Source: JAWKWH01 sp965204295
GTDB lineage: Bacteria > Pseudomonadota > Alphaproteobacteria > Rhizobiales > Rhizobiaceae
Length of the DNA stretch: 64,000 nt
Direction of reading: 5' to 3'
Assembly: GCA_965204295.1 (NCBI GenBank)
Contig: OZ241973.1
Span: forward strand, 3,472,001-3,536,000
Made by a program: the position numbers and the translations under genes
Part shown: positions 44,122 to 53,130 of the stretch, piece after piece
How positions within the stretch are numbered: position 1 is the first letter of the stretch
Layout: each line of letters starts with the position of its first letter
The notes under the pieces: model-generated
Databases searched by the model: none
The model's input: the letters and a program-made list of their open reading frames with translations, nothing else
What the model was told of the DNA's origin: nothing

Positions 44122-44926
44122 CTACGAAATGCGCGCGCCGTTCGCGCTCAAAATCGCAGCTGCGTGTGGACTTTTGTTTATGCACGCGCCGATCCTTCTT
44201 ATATTTGCCTACGCCTTCACCACCGAAGACAAGACGTATCAATGGCCGCCCCCGGCATTAACGCTGCAATGGTTTGGCGTTACCTGGAACAGACCGGATG
44301 TTTGGGACGCGCTGCAATTGTCTCTCAGAGTTGCGGCCATTTCAACCGCGATCGCACTGATCTTGGGTACGCTTTGCGCCGCCGCGGTGTCCCGATCGAA
44401 TTTCTTCGGCCGTGAAACCATCTCTTTGCTGGTCATCCTGCCAATCGCGCTGCCCGGGATTATCACCGGTATCGCCTTGCGCTCGGCATTCAATATCGCC
44501 GATATCCCGTTTTCGGTTTGGACCATCGTCCTCGGGCACGCGACGTTCTGTGTAGTCGTTGTCTATAATAACGCCGTGGCGCGATTCCGACGTACATCAG
44601 CGTCTCTGGTCGAAGCGTCTATGGATCTTGGGGCCAACGGCTTTCAAACATTCCGCTACGTCGTTCTGCCGAATATCGCAACGGCCCTGTTGGCCGGCGG
44701 CATGCTCGCTTTCGCGCTCTCCTTTGACGAGGTTATCGTCACGACGTTGACGGCAGGCCAACAAGCGACACTGCCAATTTGGATGCTCGAAGAACTCGTG
44801 CGTCCGCGTCAGCGGCCCGTGACCAACGTGGTCGCCATGGTCGTGGTGATCGTAACATTTCTTCCAATCCTGGCCGCTTACTATCTCACCAGAGACGGCG
44901 ATCAGGTTGCGGGTCAGGATAAGTAA
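44111..44926 (+). CDS. ydcV: Polyamine-type ABC transporter permease (PotC-like)
   Basis: 271 residues, six helices. EAA loop VEASMDLGANGFQTFRYVVL and the typical AFALSFDEVIVTTLTAG after it, as in PotC/YdcV. It completes the importer; the aldehyde dehydrogenase gene follows 14 bp later. Confidence 0.92.
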   Translation: MRSSYEMRAPFALKIAAACGLLFMHAPILLIFAYAFTTEDKTYQWPPPALTLQWFGVTWNRPDVWDALQLSLRVAAISTAIALILGTLCAAAVSRSNFFGRETISLLVILPIALPGIITGIALRSAFNIADIPFSVWTIVLGHATFCVVVVYNNAVARFRRTSASLVEASMDLGANGFQTFRYVVLPNIATALLAGGMLAFALSFDEVIVTTLTAGQQATLPIWMLEELVRPRQRPVTNVVAMVVVIVTFLPILAAYYLTRDGDQVAGQDK

Positions 44927-44940
44927 AGGGAGTCATTCCG

Positions 44941-46365
44941 ATGGACACAAGAATGCTGATTGGAGCCGATTTTGAAGCCGGGACCGAAACGGAAGAAGCC
45001 GTGCTCAATCCTAAAACCGAAGAAGTCATCGTCGAATTGCCGGAGGCTTCGAAAGAACAGATCGACCGCGCGGTCAACGCCGCCGAGCGGGCCTTTCAAA
45101 CCTGGTCGAAAACCACACCGGCTGACCGCTCCGCCTATCTATTGAAGATTGCGGACGCCATCGAAAAACAGGGCGATGAATTCGCTGTTCTCGAAGCGCT
45201 CAATTGCGGAAAACCGATCAACGCGGTCAAAGGAGACGAAATTCCGGGCATTGTGGACTGCTACCGTTTCTTCGCCGGAGCGGTGCGGTGTATCCCCGCG
45301 CCGGCCGCAGGTGAATATCTGGAGGGATTCACCTCCATGATCAGGCGTGATCCCATCGGGATTGTGGGGTCCATCGCGCCTTGGAATTATCCTTTGATGA
45401 TGATGGCCTGGAAACTCGCCCCGGCTCTTGCCGGAGGCAACACGATTGTATTCAAGCCCTCGGAACAGACGCCGCTCACCGCGCTCAAACTCGCTCGTGT
45501 TATGTCGGAGATTTTGCCCGAAGGCGTCGTCAATGTGGTTCTTGGCAGAGGTCACACGGTCGGCAATTCGATAATCAACCACCCTAAAATCGACATGATT
45601 TCGCTCACCGGCGATATCGCGACGGGCAAAAAGGTTCTCGAAGCGGCGGCGAAATCCGTCAAGCGAACGCATCTCGAGTTGGGGGGTAAAGCACCGGTCA
45701 TCGTCTATGATGATGCCGATCTTGCGGCAGTCGTCGAAGGCGTCAAAACATTCGGCTACTACAATGCGGGACAAGATTGCACGGCGGCGTGTCGTATCTA
45801 TGCCGGCGCCAAAATCCACGATAAGCTGGTGGCGGACCTGACCTCCGCGGTTTCCTCCATCAAATACAACCAGGCCGATGACACCGAAAACGAGATCGGG
45901 CCGCTGATTTCGCAACGCCAAAGAGATCGCGTATCGAGCTTCGTCGAGCGTGCGGCCGAAAAAGATCACATGGAAATCACGACAAATAGGGCGAAGCCGA
46001 ATACACCGGGCTTTTTCTATCAACCGACCGTTATCGCCGGCGCCAGACAGGAAGACGAAGTCGTTCAACATGAAGTCTTCGGGCCGGTCGTTTCCGTCAC
46101 GCGGTTTGAGGAAGAGGAGCAAGCCGTCGGTTGGGCAAATGATAGCGTCTACGGTCTGGCGTCTTCAGTCTGGACTTCAGATGTCTCAAAGGCGCTCGCG
46201 ACGGCAAACGCACTTAAGTACGGCTGCACCTGGATCAACACCCACTTCATGCTGGCCAATGAAATGCCACACGGTGGAATGAAGCAATCCGGTTACGGCA
46301 AGGACATGTCACTCTACTCGTTGGAGGATTATACGGCTGTCCGACACATCATGCTCGCACACTGA
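44941..46365 (+). CDS. ydcW: Aldehyde dehydrogenase (gamma-aminobutyraldehyde type)
   Basis: 474 residues, NAD(P)-dependent aldehyde dehydrogenase. Motifs: GIVGSIAPWNYPLMMMAWKL, the cofactor stretch ISLTGDIATGKKVLEAAAKS, catalytic Glu in THLELGGKAPVIVYDDAD and catalytic Cys in GYYNAGQDCTAACRIY. GQDCTA with the transporter context matches PatD/YdcW, which oxidises 4-aminobutanal from putrescine to GABA; betaine aldehyde is an alternative substrate. GGAG site and 14-bp spacing place it in the ydcSTUVW-like operon. No putrescine aminotransferase is in the operon. Confidence 0.9.
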   Translation: MDTRMLIGADFEAGTETEEAVLNPKTEEVIVELPEASKEQIDRAVNAAERAFQTWSKTTPADRSAYLLKIADAIEKQGDEFAVLEALNCGKPINAVKGDEIPGIVDCYRFFAGAVRCIPAPAAGEYLEGFTSMIRRDPIGIVGSIAPWNYPLMMMAWKLAPALAGGNTIVFKPSEQTPLTALKLARVMSEILPEGVVNVVLGRGHTVGNSIINHPKIDMISLTGDIATGKKVLEAAAKSVKRTHLELGGKAPVIVYDDADLAAVVEGVKTFGYYNAGQDCTAACRIYAGAKIHDKLVADLTSAVSSIKYNQADDTENEIGPLISQRQRDRVSSFVERAAEKDHMEITTNRAKPNTPGFFYQPTVIAGARQEDEVVQHEVFGPVVSVTRFEEEEQAVGWANDSVYGLASSVWTSDVSKALATANALKYGCTWINTHFMLANEMPHGGMKQSGYGKDMSLYSLEDYTAVRHIMLAH

Positions 46366-46448
46366 CCGAAGACAGGATCGCCGACCCGAATTCTTCGGCC
46401 GTCCGACCGGATACCGGCAGCGTCCGGAGAGCGGTACGCCGGACGCGT

Positions 46449-46523
46449 GGAGATGGACAAGATCGAGCCAAAGACTTCAATCCGAACATCTCGCGCTATG
46501 TCAGCACGGCCGGACCTCTCTAA
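46449..46523 (+). pseudogene. HsdM (type I methyltransferase) fragment
   Basis: A short frame ending in TAA at 46521-46523 reads AKDFNPNISRYVSTA. This nearly matches the conserved NLNISRYV-type segment near the C-terminus of type I restriction-modification HsdM subunits. Only ~15 residues are recognisable and both sides are unrelated, so this is a scrap, not a gene. Confidence 0.45.
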
Positions 46524-46556
46524 GAACCTCGCGGTTTTGATTGTTTTGCGATTCTC

Positions 46557-47170
46557 TTGGAGGCGGGTGTTGTGGAGGTGGGTCAGCCCGGTTTGTTCGA
46601 TCCGGATGAGCGGTATCGGCGGCTTTCGGAGAATGGCGACCCGCCGGTGAAGTTGTCCGCGCCGATCGATTTCGAGCGGCTGCGGCCGGCGGCGGCGCTG
46701 AAGCGCTCCGACGGCTCCGGAGGCGGGCGGCCTGCCTACGGTTCCGTTGTGATGTTCAAGACCCCGATCCTTCAGACGCTCTATACGCTGTCGGATGACG
46801 CCACGGAGTTCCAATCCGGGACCGGCTGTCGTTCATGCGCTTTTTGCGGCTCGGCTAGGACGAACCGGCTGTTGCGCGAACGACTCACGCGCGACGATGC
46901 GATTGAGGACCCGTTCGCCGGGTTCGACGCCTGGCTGAAGGGCAAAGGGTATCCGGCCATGTCCGGCCGGACGATCGACGTCGCCGGCATCATCGCCGCT
47001 CCGCGCCGGCGCACTACCGATGAGGAAAAGGCCGCCCTGAAGGAAGGGCGCCTTCCCGAGGGATGGGCCGGGAATCCCGCCGGACTGCGGCGGAAGGATA
47101 GTGACGCTCGCCGGACCTTGAAGCGGGCCGGGCCGCGTCCTTTCCCGGGAAGCGACGGCTTGACCGTCGC
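46557..47170 (+). pseudogene. IS5-type transposase, frameshifted and truncated
   Basis: Text from GLFDPDERYRRLSENGD through GRPAYGSVVMFKTPILQTLY and TLSDDATEFQ is the N-terminal block of IS5-group transposases. Just after EFQ the frame slips: the expected RDRLSFMRFLRLG is in the next frame and ends in TAG. The first frame then resumes with LRERLTRDDAIEDPFAGFDA, WLKGKGYPAMSG and EEKAALKEGRLPEGWAG, fading near 47170. The DDE C-terminal half is absent. It lies beside the AT-rich protease gene and may have helped mobilise it. Confidence 0.8.
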
Positions 47171-47325
47171 CCGTTCGTCGCCGGGATCGAATCCCGCCAT
47201 GGCCGCCGCCTTTTTCCGGCTCGGAAACCCGAACGAGCATCGGGAGAACGACGAACCGGGTTCGCGCCCTGACGGGAATTCGGATTGGATCCTTATCCAT
47301 GCCTTGTCGAGACGCCATCGCCCTA

Positions 47326-48375
47326 TTACGGCAGCACCTCATCCAATTCAGCACAGGGTTGACCACATACAGACTCATAGTCTTCACAAAATTTTGCTGA
47401 TTGTAACACCGAGTTAGGCGAATCGTGAGTTTCAAAATTTTTCGGTGTGTTATTTAAAGGATCTCCACTTCTAACAAAACCAATTAGATAATCTTCTCCA
47501 TTAATGTTAGTAGTGTTAGGACTTCCAGAAACAGCATGTTCAGCAGGACAATTTGAACCTATCAAAAAATAATAACTCTTACCAACTAATTTACAAGGCT
47601 CATTAACTCTCATTGGAGCATTGTATAAGGGAATGATTTGCTCAAAATTTTTTGCCTGCAAACCCTTAGAAAAAATTGGAGTTCCTTTACTGTCCTTATC
47701 AAACCTAGTCTGCGGCCTATAAAGGTGAACATCTATTTTACCACTTCTCGAAGCATTAACTAATTTTTGATTTGAACTTGTTATGGGTCTTACAAAATGG
47801 TCTGACTTTAATGGATTATCAACTTTTATAAAAACATAATCAGTAGAAGGGTCTGTCCATGCAGAAGGATTTCCTATTCTTGGAGACACATAGCTACTGT
47901 CATTTTTAGCAGTCATTATAGTTTTTCTAGAAAGTGGATAAGGAGACATACCATACATATTTCCAGAAGAGGTTTTTTGTGGTCTTTCCTCACGTCTTGC
48001 CTCTCTTGGATTATCTAAAACTCCATGAGCTGTGGCTAAATATACACATGGACACACTTGAATGCCTTGGCTTACTCCATTTTTAGTAAAAATTGTTGCC
48101 ATCGCAGCTCCAACACCCTCATCAGTAGAAACAGGACTCATGGAATTATCCCGATCCTGATACCAAGCGATTTTGTGAAGACAGCTTTCAGGGTTCGACA
48201 TGCAATCGATCCCATCGGGCCGGGAACCCCCGCCGTCGGAAGACCGCACTGCGCGGTCGTCGCCGCCCCGCATTCCCGAATGAAGGTTCGGGCTTACTAC
48301 GGCCCCGGCATGGGCGTCGATGGAAAAAAGACCCGCCAACAGCAGAAGGGCAGGGGGCGATTTCAACGGGTTCAT
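47326..48375 (-). CDS. AT-rich secreted trypsin-like serine protease
   Basis: 349 residues from the ATG at 48373-48375 (GGAGAGAG site), with a signal peptide LKSPPALLLLAGLFSIDAHA. The chymotrypsin-fold triad can be read: His in VYLATAHGVLDN (~residue 117), Asp in STDYVFIKVDNPL (~179) and Ser in AVSGSP (~283), followed by LIGFVRSG; Cys pairs are likely disulfides. The 5' part (signal and ~40 residues) is GC-rich and host-like. From about 48170 to 47400 codon use is strongly AT-rich, returning to GC in the last ~10 codons. This mosaic suggests a foreign catalytic body fused to a resident secretion signal. The open frame extends upstream to 48444 but that is not needed. Activity is inferred. Confidence 0.8.
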   Translation of the reverse strand: MNPLKSPPALLLLAGLFSIDAHAGAVVSPNLHSGMRGGDDRAVRSSDGGGSRPDGIDCMSNPESCLHKIAWYQDRDNSMSPVSTDEGVGAAMATIFTKNGVSQGIQVCPCVYLATAHGVLDNPREARREERPQKTSSGNMYGMSPYPLSRKTIMTAKNDSSYVSPRIGNPSAWTDPSTDYVFIKVDNPLKSDHFVRPITSSNQKLVNASRSGKIDVHLYRPQTRFDKDSKGTPIFSKGLQAKNFEQIIPLYNAPMRVNEPCKLVGKSYYFLIGSNCPAEHAVSGSPNTTNINGEDYLIGFVRSGDPLNNTPKNFETHDSPNSVLQSAKFCEDYESVCGQPCAELDEVLP

Positions 48376-48452
48376 TCGTTCGGTCTCTCTCCGGCGCCTT
48401 CCTGCGACAACGCCTCGTTTAGGCCGGCGCGCGGCTGACCGCAAACGGATTC
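48372..48452 (-). pseudogene. C-terminal scrap of a GC-rich protease paralogue
   Basis: The frame reads ESVCGQPRAGLNEALSQE and ends in a TGA overlapping the protease ATG. The protease itself ends in ESVCGQPCAELDEVLP: 11 of 15 residues agree, but the codons here are GC-rich whereas those in the protease are partly AT-rich. It looks like the tail of an earlier or ancestral copy directly upstream of the present gene. The sequence further upstream (to 48593) does not resemble the protease. Confidence 0.65.
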
Positions 48453-49049
48453 ATGGGGTCCGGCCTCGATCCGGCCGGCGTCCGATTGCGGAGATGCGGA
48501 GCATGGACGGGAGTTTCGGCCTTTCGCCATCATCGCATTGTCAGCCGTCGCATGGCCTTCATCGCGGATGGCCCGGCGGGTCGCGCATCGCATGAAGGTC
48601 GGGGACCGGCGCGCGCCTTATGGATGGTCGCCTTCCTTTGCGAAGTCGGCATTGGATACACCCCCACCCCCACAAGGGGAGGAGAATAGCGAGCGTACAC
48701 CATCGCAAATCATCCCGCATGTAGCTTGTCACCGGGTTCTGGAACAGTGCAAAATGTAATTTTATTGCGCGGTGGCGCATTCAGGACATTCTCGAAGGGC
48801 CTTTGAAAGCCATTCGAGCGCCCCTGAAAAGCGCCCCTCTCCGTCGTCCGATTCAATGAATCATGCGCCGCCTTGTCCATGGATTCGGCGGCGGCGGTAC
48901 AGCCATGCGGCCGGGAGCCGGAACGCCCGATACATCGCCGACCCGTGGGAGCGGCCACCCGTCGCCGGCCCCCCTGCCGCGGATTCCCGCACTTTCGCAT
49001 GACTGAAGTTCCGGAGTTTTGCGCCTGTCGGTGAAGCCGATAAGCGTTC
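48453..49049. other. Intergenic gap of about 600 bp
   Basis: No gene recognised. A C-rich/G-rich inverted stretch at about 48659-48685 (CCCCCACCCCCACAAGGGG) resembles common dispersed intergenic elements of proteobacteria. Short frames on both strands are Arg/Pro-rich and unconvincing. It may once have held genes, given the scraps on either side. Confidence 0.5.
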
Positions 49050-49199
49050 CTAGCCGCCCTTTGCCTCCCACAGGCGCACCGTATCGTCAATCGATCCGCT
49101 CACGATCGTCCGCCCGTCCGGGCTGAACGCAACGCTCAAGACATTACCCCAGTGGCCCAGTTCCCAACTCCTCAATGACGCCGGCACGATCGAGGGCGA
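49050..49199 (-). pseudogene. WD40-repeat protein, C-terminal scrap
   Basis: The frame ending in TAG at 49050-49052 reads GHWGNVLSVAFSPDGRTIVS followed by GSIDDTVRLWEAKGG, one complete textbook WD40 blade with the GH and xLW ends. Upstream (before about 49199) the resemblance stops, close to the 3' end of soxG. A full WD40 protein has several such blades, so this is a remnant. Confidence 0.8.
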
Positions 49200-49250
49200 G
49201 GCGCCACGGTCCCCGCGACCCTGAAGCGGCCGGATGGATGGCGCCGGTAT

Positions 49251-49808
49251 TCAAGCACCCGCGTCCCGGACCGCCAACTCCAGAAAATCAAACACATATG
49301 TGGAAAATGAGCGCCAGCACTCGATCCGGAATTCTTTTGCGTCGGTCCGCCAGAGCACCACTTCCGCCTTTCCCAACACCGTTCGGCTGCACGCACCGAC
49401 GGGAAAACTCTTCGCTCCAAGGTTCTGCGGGCAACCGGCGGCGAGCGCAGCCTCGGCATTGGCTCCCGTCACCGTGATCGCGGTATTGCGATGGGAGATA
49501 TCCACCGCGCAATGCGGAACACGGGTTTTGACCAGAGACCCGATAGGATCCGCATCTCCTTCGTCAAGGACAAGCCACTCATCCGGTCCCAACCAAAGGG
49601 CTGCTCGAGTCCCCTTCGCAAATGAAGATTTCGGTTTTCCGGGCAGCGTCAGGCCCAGCGCTTTTGAAACCGCGGACACCGATTTTTCGGGTACCCGCAG
49701 CGATGTTCGAATGGCCGGCGCGGCATGCATGACCTGAACATCCGGACCGGCGGCCAGTCGTCCGTCCAAAGGATTTGAACGCGCGGGAATTCCCGCCGCC
49801 TCAACCAT
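49251..49808 (-). CDS. soxG: Sarcosine oxidase gamma subunit
   Basis: 185 residues from the ATG at 49806-49808, which follows GGGAGGG and overlaps the soxA stop by 8 bp; the frame is open to 49835. SoxG-type text includes ALWLGPDEWLVLDEGDADPI and CAVDISHRNTAITVTGANAE, of the GcvT-related fold. The gamma subunit is the small structural partner of the alpha-beta-gamma-delta enzyme. Last gene of soxBDAG. Confidence 0.88.
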   Translation of the reverse strand: MVEAAGIPARSNPLDGRLAAGPDVQVMHAAPAIRTSLRVPEKSVSAVSKALGLTLPGKPKSSFAKGTRAALWLGPDEWLVLDEGDADPIGSLVKTRVPHCAVDISHRNTAITVTGANAEAALAAGCPQNLGAKSFPVGACSRTVLGKAEVVLWRTDAKEFRIECWRSFSTYVFDFLELAVRDAGA

Positions 49809-52797
49809 GGAGACGCCCTCCCTCTTCATCGACAAATACGGTTTCGGTCACCGTGACCTCGATGGTCGAGTCCGGCATTGGAACATAAAGTTTGTCCCCG
49901 ATACATTCCCGTCCGCCTTCCACCAGCGCCAACGCAATCGAACGTCCGCAATTCTCCGACCAGTAAGACGATGTCACGAAACCTATCATCTTCATGGGCG
50001 CCGATTGTTCGGGACCGGCCACGATTTGCGCGCCTTCTTCGAGCACTGTTTTTGGGTCCGCGGTCTTCAATCCGACAAGCTGACGTCGACCATCCGAGGT
50101 CAAATCCGTTCGCTTGAGTCCACGAATTCCAACGAAGTCGGTTTTCTTCCTGCCGATCGCCCAGTCCAATCCGGCATCAAAAGGCGTAACGGTTCCATCG
50201 GTGTCCTGGCCGACAATTATGTAGCCCTTTTCAGCGCGCAGAACATGCATGGCTTCGGTGCCATAGGCGCAAGCGCCGTGCTTTTGTCCCTCCGCCCACA
50301 GCGCTTCCCACACGGCGAGACCGTAATCTGACGGAATGTTGACCTCGAATCCCATTTCACCGGTGAACGACATGCGGAACAGGCGCGTCGGAACCCCGCA
50401 GATCTTTCCTTCGCGCACGCTCATATGCGGCATGGCGTCATTGGACAGGTCGATGTCCTCTACAAACGGTTCAACGATCGCGCGCGCCTTCGGGCCCTGT
50501 ATGGCGACAACCGCCCATTGTTCGCTGGTCGATGTCAGCCAGACATTCAACTCCGGGAATTCGGTCTGGAGATAGTCCTCCATCATGTTAAGGACACGAG
50601 GCGCTCCGCCCGTCGTCGTCGTCACATGAAAGCGGTCCCCGGCGAGGCGGCCAACGACGCCATCGTCGTAGATGAATCCGTCCTCGCGCAGCATGACGCC
50701 GTACCGGCAACGGCCAACAGCCAATTTTCGCCACGGATTGGTGTACATCATTTCCAGAAATTTTGCGGCATCCGGTCCGACGACCTCGATCTTTCCGAGC
50801 GTCGATGCGTCAAATACGCCCGCCGCGCCGCGAACGGTCCGGCATTCGCGATTGACCGCCGCGCTCATATCCTCGCCGGCCCGCGGATAATACCGGGCAC
50901 GCCGCCAATGGCCGACATCCTCGAATACCGCGCCGTTGGCTTCCTCCCAGGGATCGATTGGCGTCTTGCGCAACACGTCGAACAAATGACCGCGCCCGTG
51001 GGAGATGATCGTCCCAAATGTGACAGGCGTGTACGGCGCGCGAAAGGTTGTCAGGCCCACTTCGGGGATTTCCTTGTCAAGGGCTTCCGCGGCGATCGCC
51101 AGACCATGAACGTTCGAGGTCTTGCCCTGATCGGTCGCCATTCCATTGGTTGTAAATCGTTTGACGTGCTCGATTGAACGCATACCTTCGCGCACGGCCA
51201 GTCGGATGTCCTTTGCCGTAACGTCGTTCTGGAAATCGACAAATGCTTTCGCCGCGGTTTCCGGCCCGGCGCCATGCGCTGCGCCGACGATGCCGCCGGA
51301 CCGGCTCTCATCGCTCTCGGCCTTCAGGCGGAGTTTTCCGGTTCGCCCGCCAACTGTCTCCCTGGCGGCGCATTCACCCGCCGCAAGTGCTTCCGATATC
51401 AGTTCACCGATATCGTCGGTACCGGCACACGCACCAATTGACACGCAATCCTGTGCGTGTCGCCCCGGAATAAAGCGCTGATTTTCCGCGTCCCATTCAA
51501 CCTTGCCGCGCGACTGCGAAAACAAATGCAATGAGGGCGTCCATCCGGCGGATGCAAGAAGGGCGTCAATGGCGATCGTTCTTCCGCCGCCCCCTTTGAC
51601 CGGCTCAACAGTCATGGAGGAAACCCGCAGGCGACCGTTCGTTCCGGTAACCGCGTGACCCTGCAAAACCTCGATACCGCGGGTTTTGGCTATCTCGCGC
51701 ATTTGTTCAGGCGCCGAATCGCGCGGGTCGACAATCGCCGCGATATTCACTCCCGCATCGGCCAGGTCGGTCGCAGCCGCGTATCCCGTGTCTCCGGCGG
51801 TGTAGACACCGATATTGCGGCCCACGGCAACGCCATAGTGATTGAGATAGGTCCTGCCCGCCGACGCCAGCATGATCCCGGGTCGGTCATTGTCGGCAAA
51901 CACCATGTGGCGTTCAATCGCGCCATTGGCGATGATGACGCGCCCGGCGCGCACCTGCCACAATCGCTCGCGCGGCGTTTTCTCGTCCGGAGACGCCAAA
52001 TGATCGCTGACGCGTTCGGCCAGTGCGACAAAGTTCTGAGCATAATATCCGAAGGCGGTCGTGCGTCTCAAAAGCCGGACATTTTCCATTGCCGCCAACT
52101 GCGATGCCGCTCTTTGCGCCCAGTCCCCTCCCGGCGAACCGTCAATCAGGACGCCGGATTCGAACTTGAGGCTGCCGCCGAATTCGGGTTGCTCATCGCA
52201 CAGGATGACTTCGGCGGCGCTTTCGGACGCCGCAAGCGCCGCGCTCAATCCGGCCAGTCCGCCACCGATGATCAGCACGTCGCAATGCGCGTAACGCGAC
52301 GAATAGTGGTCCGGATCGGGTTCGTCCGGCGCAATGCCGAGACCGGCAACTGAACGGATGTTCGGTTCGTAAAGGCTTTTCCAGGCCGCCTTCGGCCACA
52401 TAAACGTCTTGTAGTAAAAACCTGCCGAAAAAAACGGCGAAGCCAGATCATTGACCGCATTCAGATCAAAAGCGAGCGACGGCCATCGGTTTTGCGAGAC
52501 GGCCTCAAGACCATCATAAACCTCCTGGACGGTTGCTCTGACGTTGGGCGTCTTGCGTCCGCCTTCGCGCACCACGCCCACCAGCGCATTCGGTTCCTCC
52601 GCCCCCGCGGAAAGCACGCCGCGCGGCCGGTGATATTTGAACGACCGGCCCATCAAATGCCTGCCATTGGCCAGCAATGCCGATGCGAGAGTGTCGCCCT
52701 CCAGTCCGGTCAGCGTCTCGTCGTCGAAGGAGAAACCGACCTGCTTTGCGGGGATGAGACGACCGGCACCGGAAATGCGGTACGCACCGGCCATCAC
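49801..52797 (-). CDS. soxA: Sarcosine oxidase alpha subunit
   Basis: 998 residues, full length. The N-terminal ~100 residues form the 2Fe-2S-ferredoxin-like domain without an obvious cluster (KQVGFSFDDETLTGLEGDTL; GRSFKYHRPRGVLSAGAEEP). The NAD-binding Rossmann domain has VLIIGGGLAGLSAALAASES. The C-terminal half is a GcvT/aminomethyltransferase-like folate domain (GAAGVFDASTLGKIEVVGPD; FRMSFTGEMGFEVNIPSDYG). The complex oxidises sarcosine to glycine and passes the methyl carbon to tetrahydrofolate. Starts 4 bp within the soxD end. Confidence 0.95.
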   Translation of the reverse strand: MMAGAYRISGAGRLIPAKQVGFSFDDETLTGLEGDTLASALLANGRHLMGRSFKYHRPRGVLSAGAEEPNALVGVVREGGRKTPNVRATVQEVYDGLEAVSQNRWPSLAFDLNAVNDLASPFFSAGFYYKTFMWPKAAWKSLYEPNIRSVAGLGIAPDEPDPDHYSSRYAHCDVLIIGGGLAGLSAALAASESAAEVILCDEQPEFGGSLKFESGVLIDGSPGGDWAQRAASQLAAMENVRLLRRTTAFGYYAQNFVALAERVSDHLASPDEKTPRERLWQVRAGRVIIANGAIERHMVFADNDRPGIMLASAGRTYLNHYGVAVGRNIGVYTAGDTGYAAATDLADAGVNIAAIVDPRDSAPEQMREIAKTRGIEVLQGHAVTGTNGRLRVSSMTVEPVKGGGGRTIAIDALLASAGWTPSLHLFSQSRGKVEWDAENQRFIPGRHAQDCVSIGACAGTDDIGELISEALAAGECAARETVGGRTGKLRLKAESDESRSGGIVGAAHGAGPETAAKAFVDFQNDVTAKDIRLAVREGMRSIEHVKRFTTNGMATDQGKTSNVHGLAIAAEALDKEIPEVGLTTFRAPYTPVTFGTIISHGRGHLFDVLRKTPIDPWEEANGAVFEDVGHWRRARYYPRAGEDMSAAVNRECRTVRGAAGVFDASTLGKIEVVGPDAAKFLEMMYTNPWRKLAVGRCRYGVMLREDGFIYDDGVVGRLAGDRFHVTTTTGGAPRVLNMMEDYLQTEFPELNVWLTSTSEQWAVVAIQGPKARAIVEPFVEDIDLSNDAMPHMSVREGKICGVPTRLFRMSFTGEMGFEVNIPSDYGLAVWEALWAEGQKHGACAYGTEAMHVLRAEKGYIIVGQDTDGTVTPFDAGLDWAIGRKKTDFVGIRGLKRTDLTSDGRRQLVGLKTADPKTVLEEGAQIVAGPEQSAPMKMIGFVTSSYWSENCGRSIALALVEGGRECIGDKLYVPMPDSTIEVTVTETVFVDEEGGRLHG

Positions 52798-53120
52798 GCT
52801 TTCCTCTTTTTCGCGCCGGCCGATTTCGCCCCCGGTTCTGCATCGACTTCGGGACGAGGCTCGCCCGCCTTGTAGGTCATCAAGAACCGATCGGTTACGG
52901 TGTCTCTGGCTGCATTGAAGAAGCGGGCGCAGCCGTGGATATGCCGCCAGCGCTCAAAGTGGACGCCCTTTGGATTTGCGCGGATGAAGAAGAATTTCTC
53001 GAAATCGTCCTCGCTTTCACCGGCAATATCTACCGGACGGGCGATGTGCGCCTCGCCAGCGTTGCCGAACTCGATTTCAGGCCGTTCTTCCTCACAATAG
53101 GGGCAGTGGATCAGCAGCAT
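52794..53120 (-). CDS. soxD: Sarcosine oxidase delta subunit
   Basis: 108 residues from the ATG at 53118-53120 after GAGGT. The zinc-site motif LLIHCPYCEEERPEIEF and the His-containing RWRHIHGCARFFNAARDTVT are typical SoxD. It lies 10 bp after soxB and overlaps soxA by 4 bp. The delta subunit is a small zinc-binding structural part of the heterotetramer. Confidence 0.93.
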   Translation of the reverse strand: MLLIHCPYCEEERPEIEFGNAGEAHIARPVDIAGESEDDFEKFFFIRANPKGVHFERWRHIHGCARFFNAARDTVTDRFLMTYKAGEPRPEVDAEPGAKSAGAKKRKA

Positions 53121-53130
53121 ATCGGTAACC

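Noticed and set aside
46557..47417. A single 286-residue protein
   Set aside because: The start and middle match an IS5-type transposase interrupted by a local frame slip, and the end reads into non-coding sequence and the antisense of the protease; it is a pseudogene.
48538..48780. Short frames on both strands near 48.6 kb
   Set aside because: They resemble translation of common dispersed intergenic sequence (the C-rich/G-rich stretch) rather than a protein.
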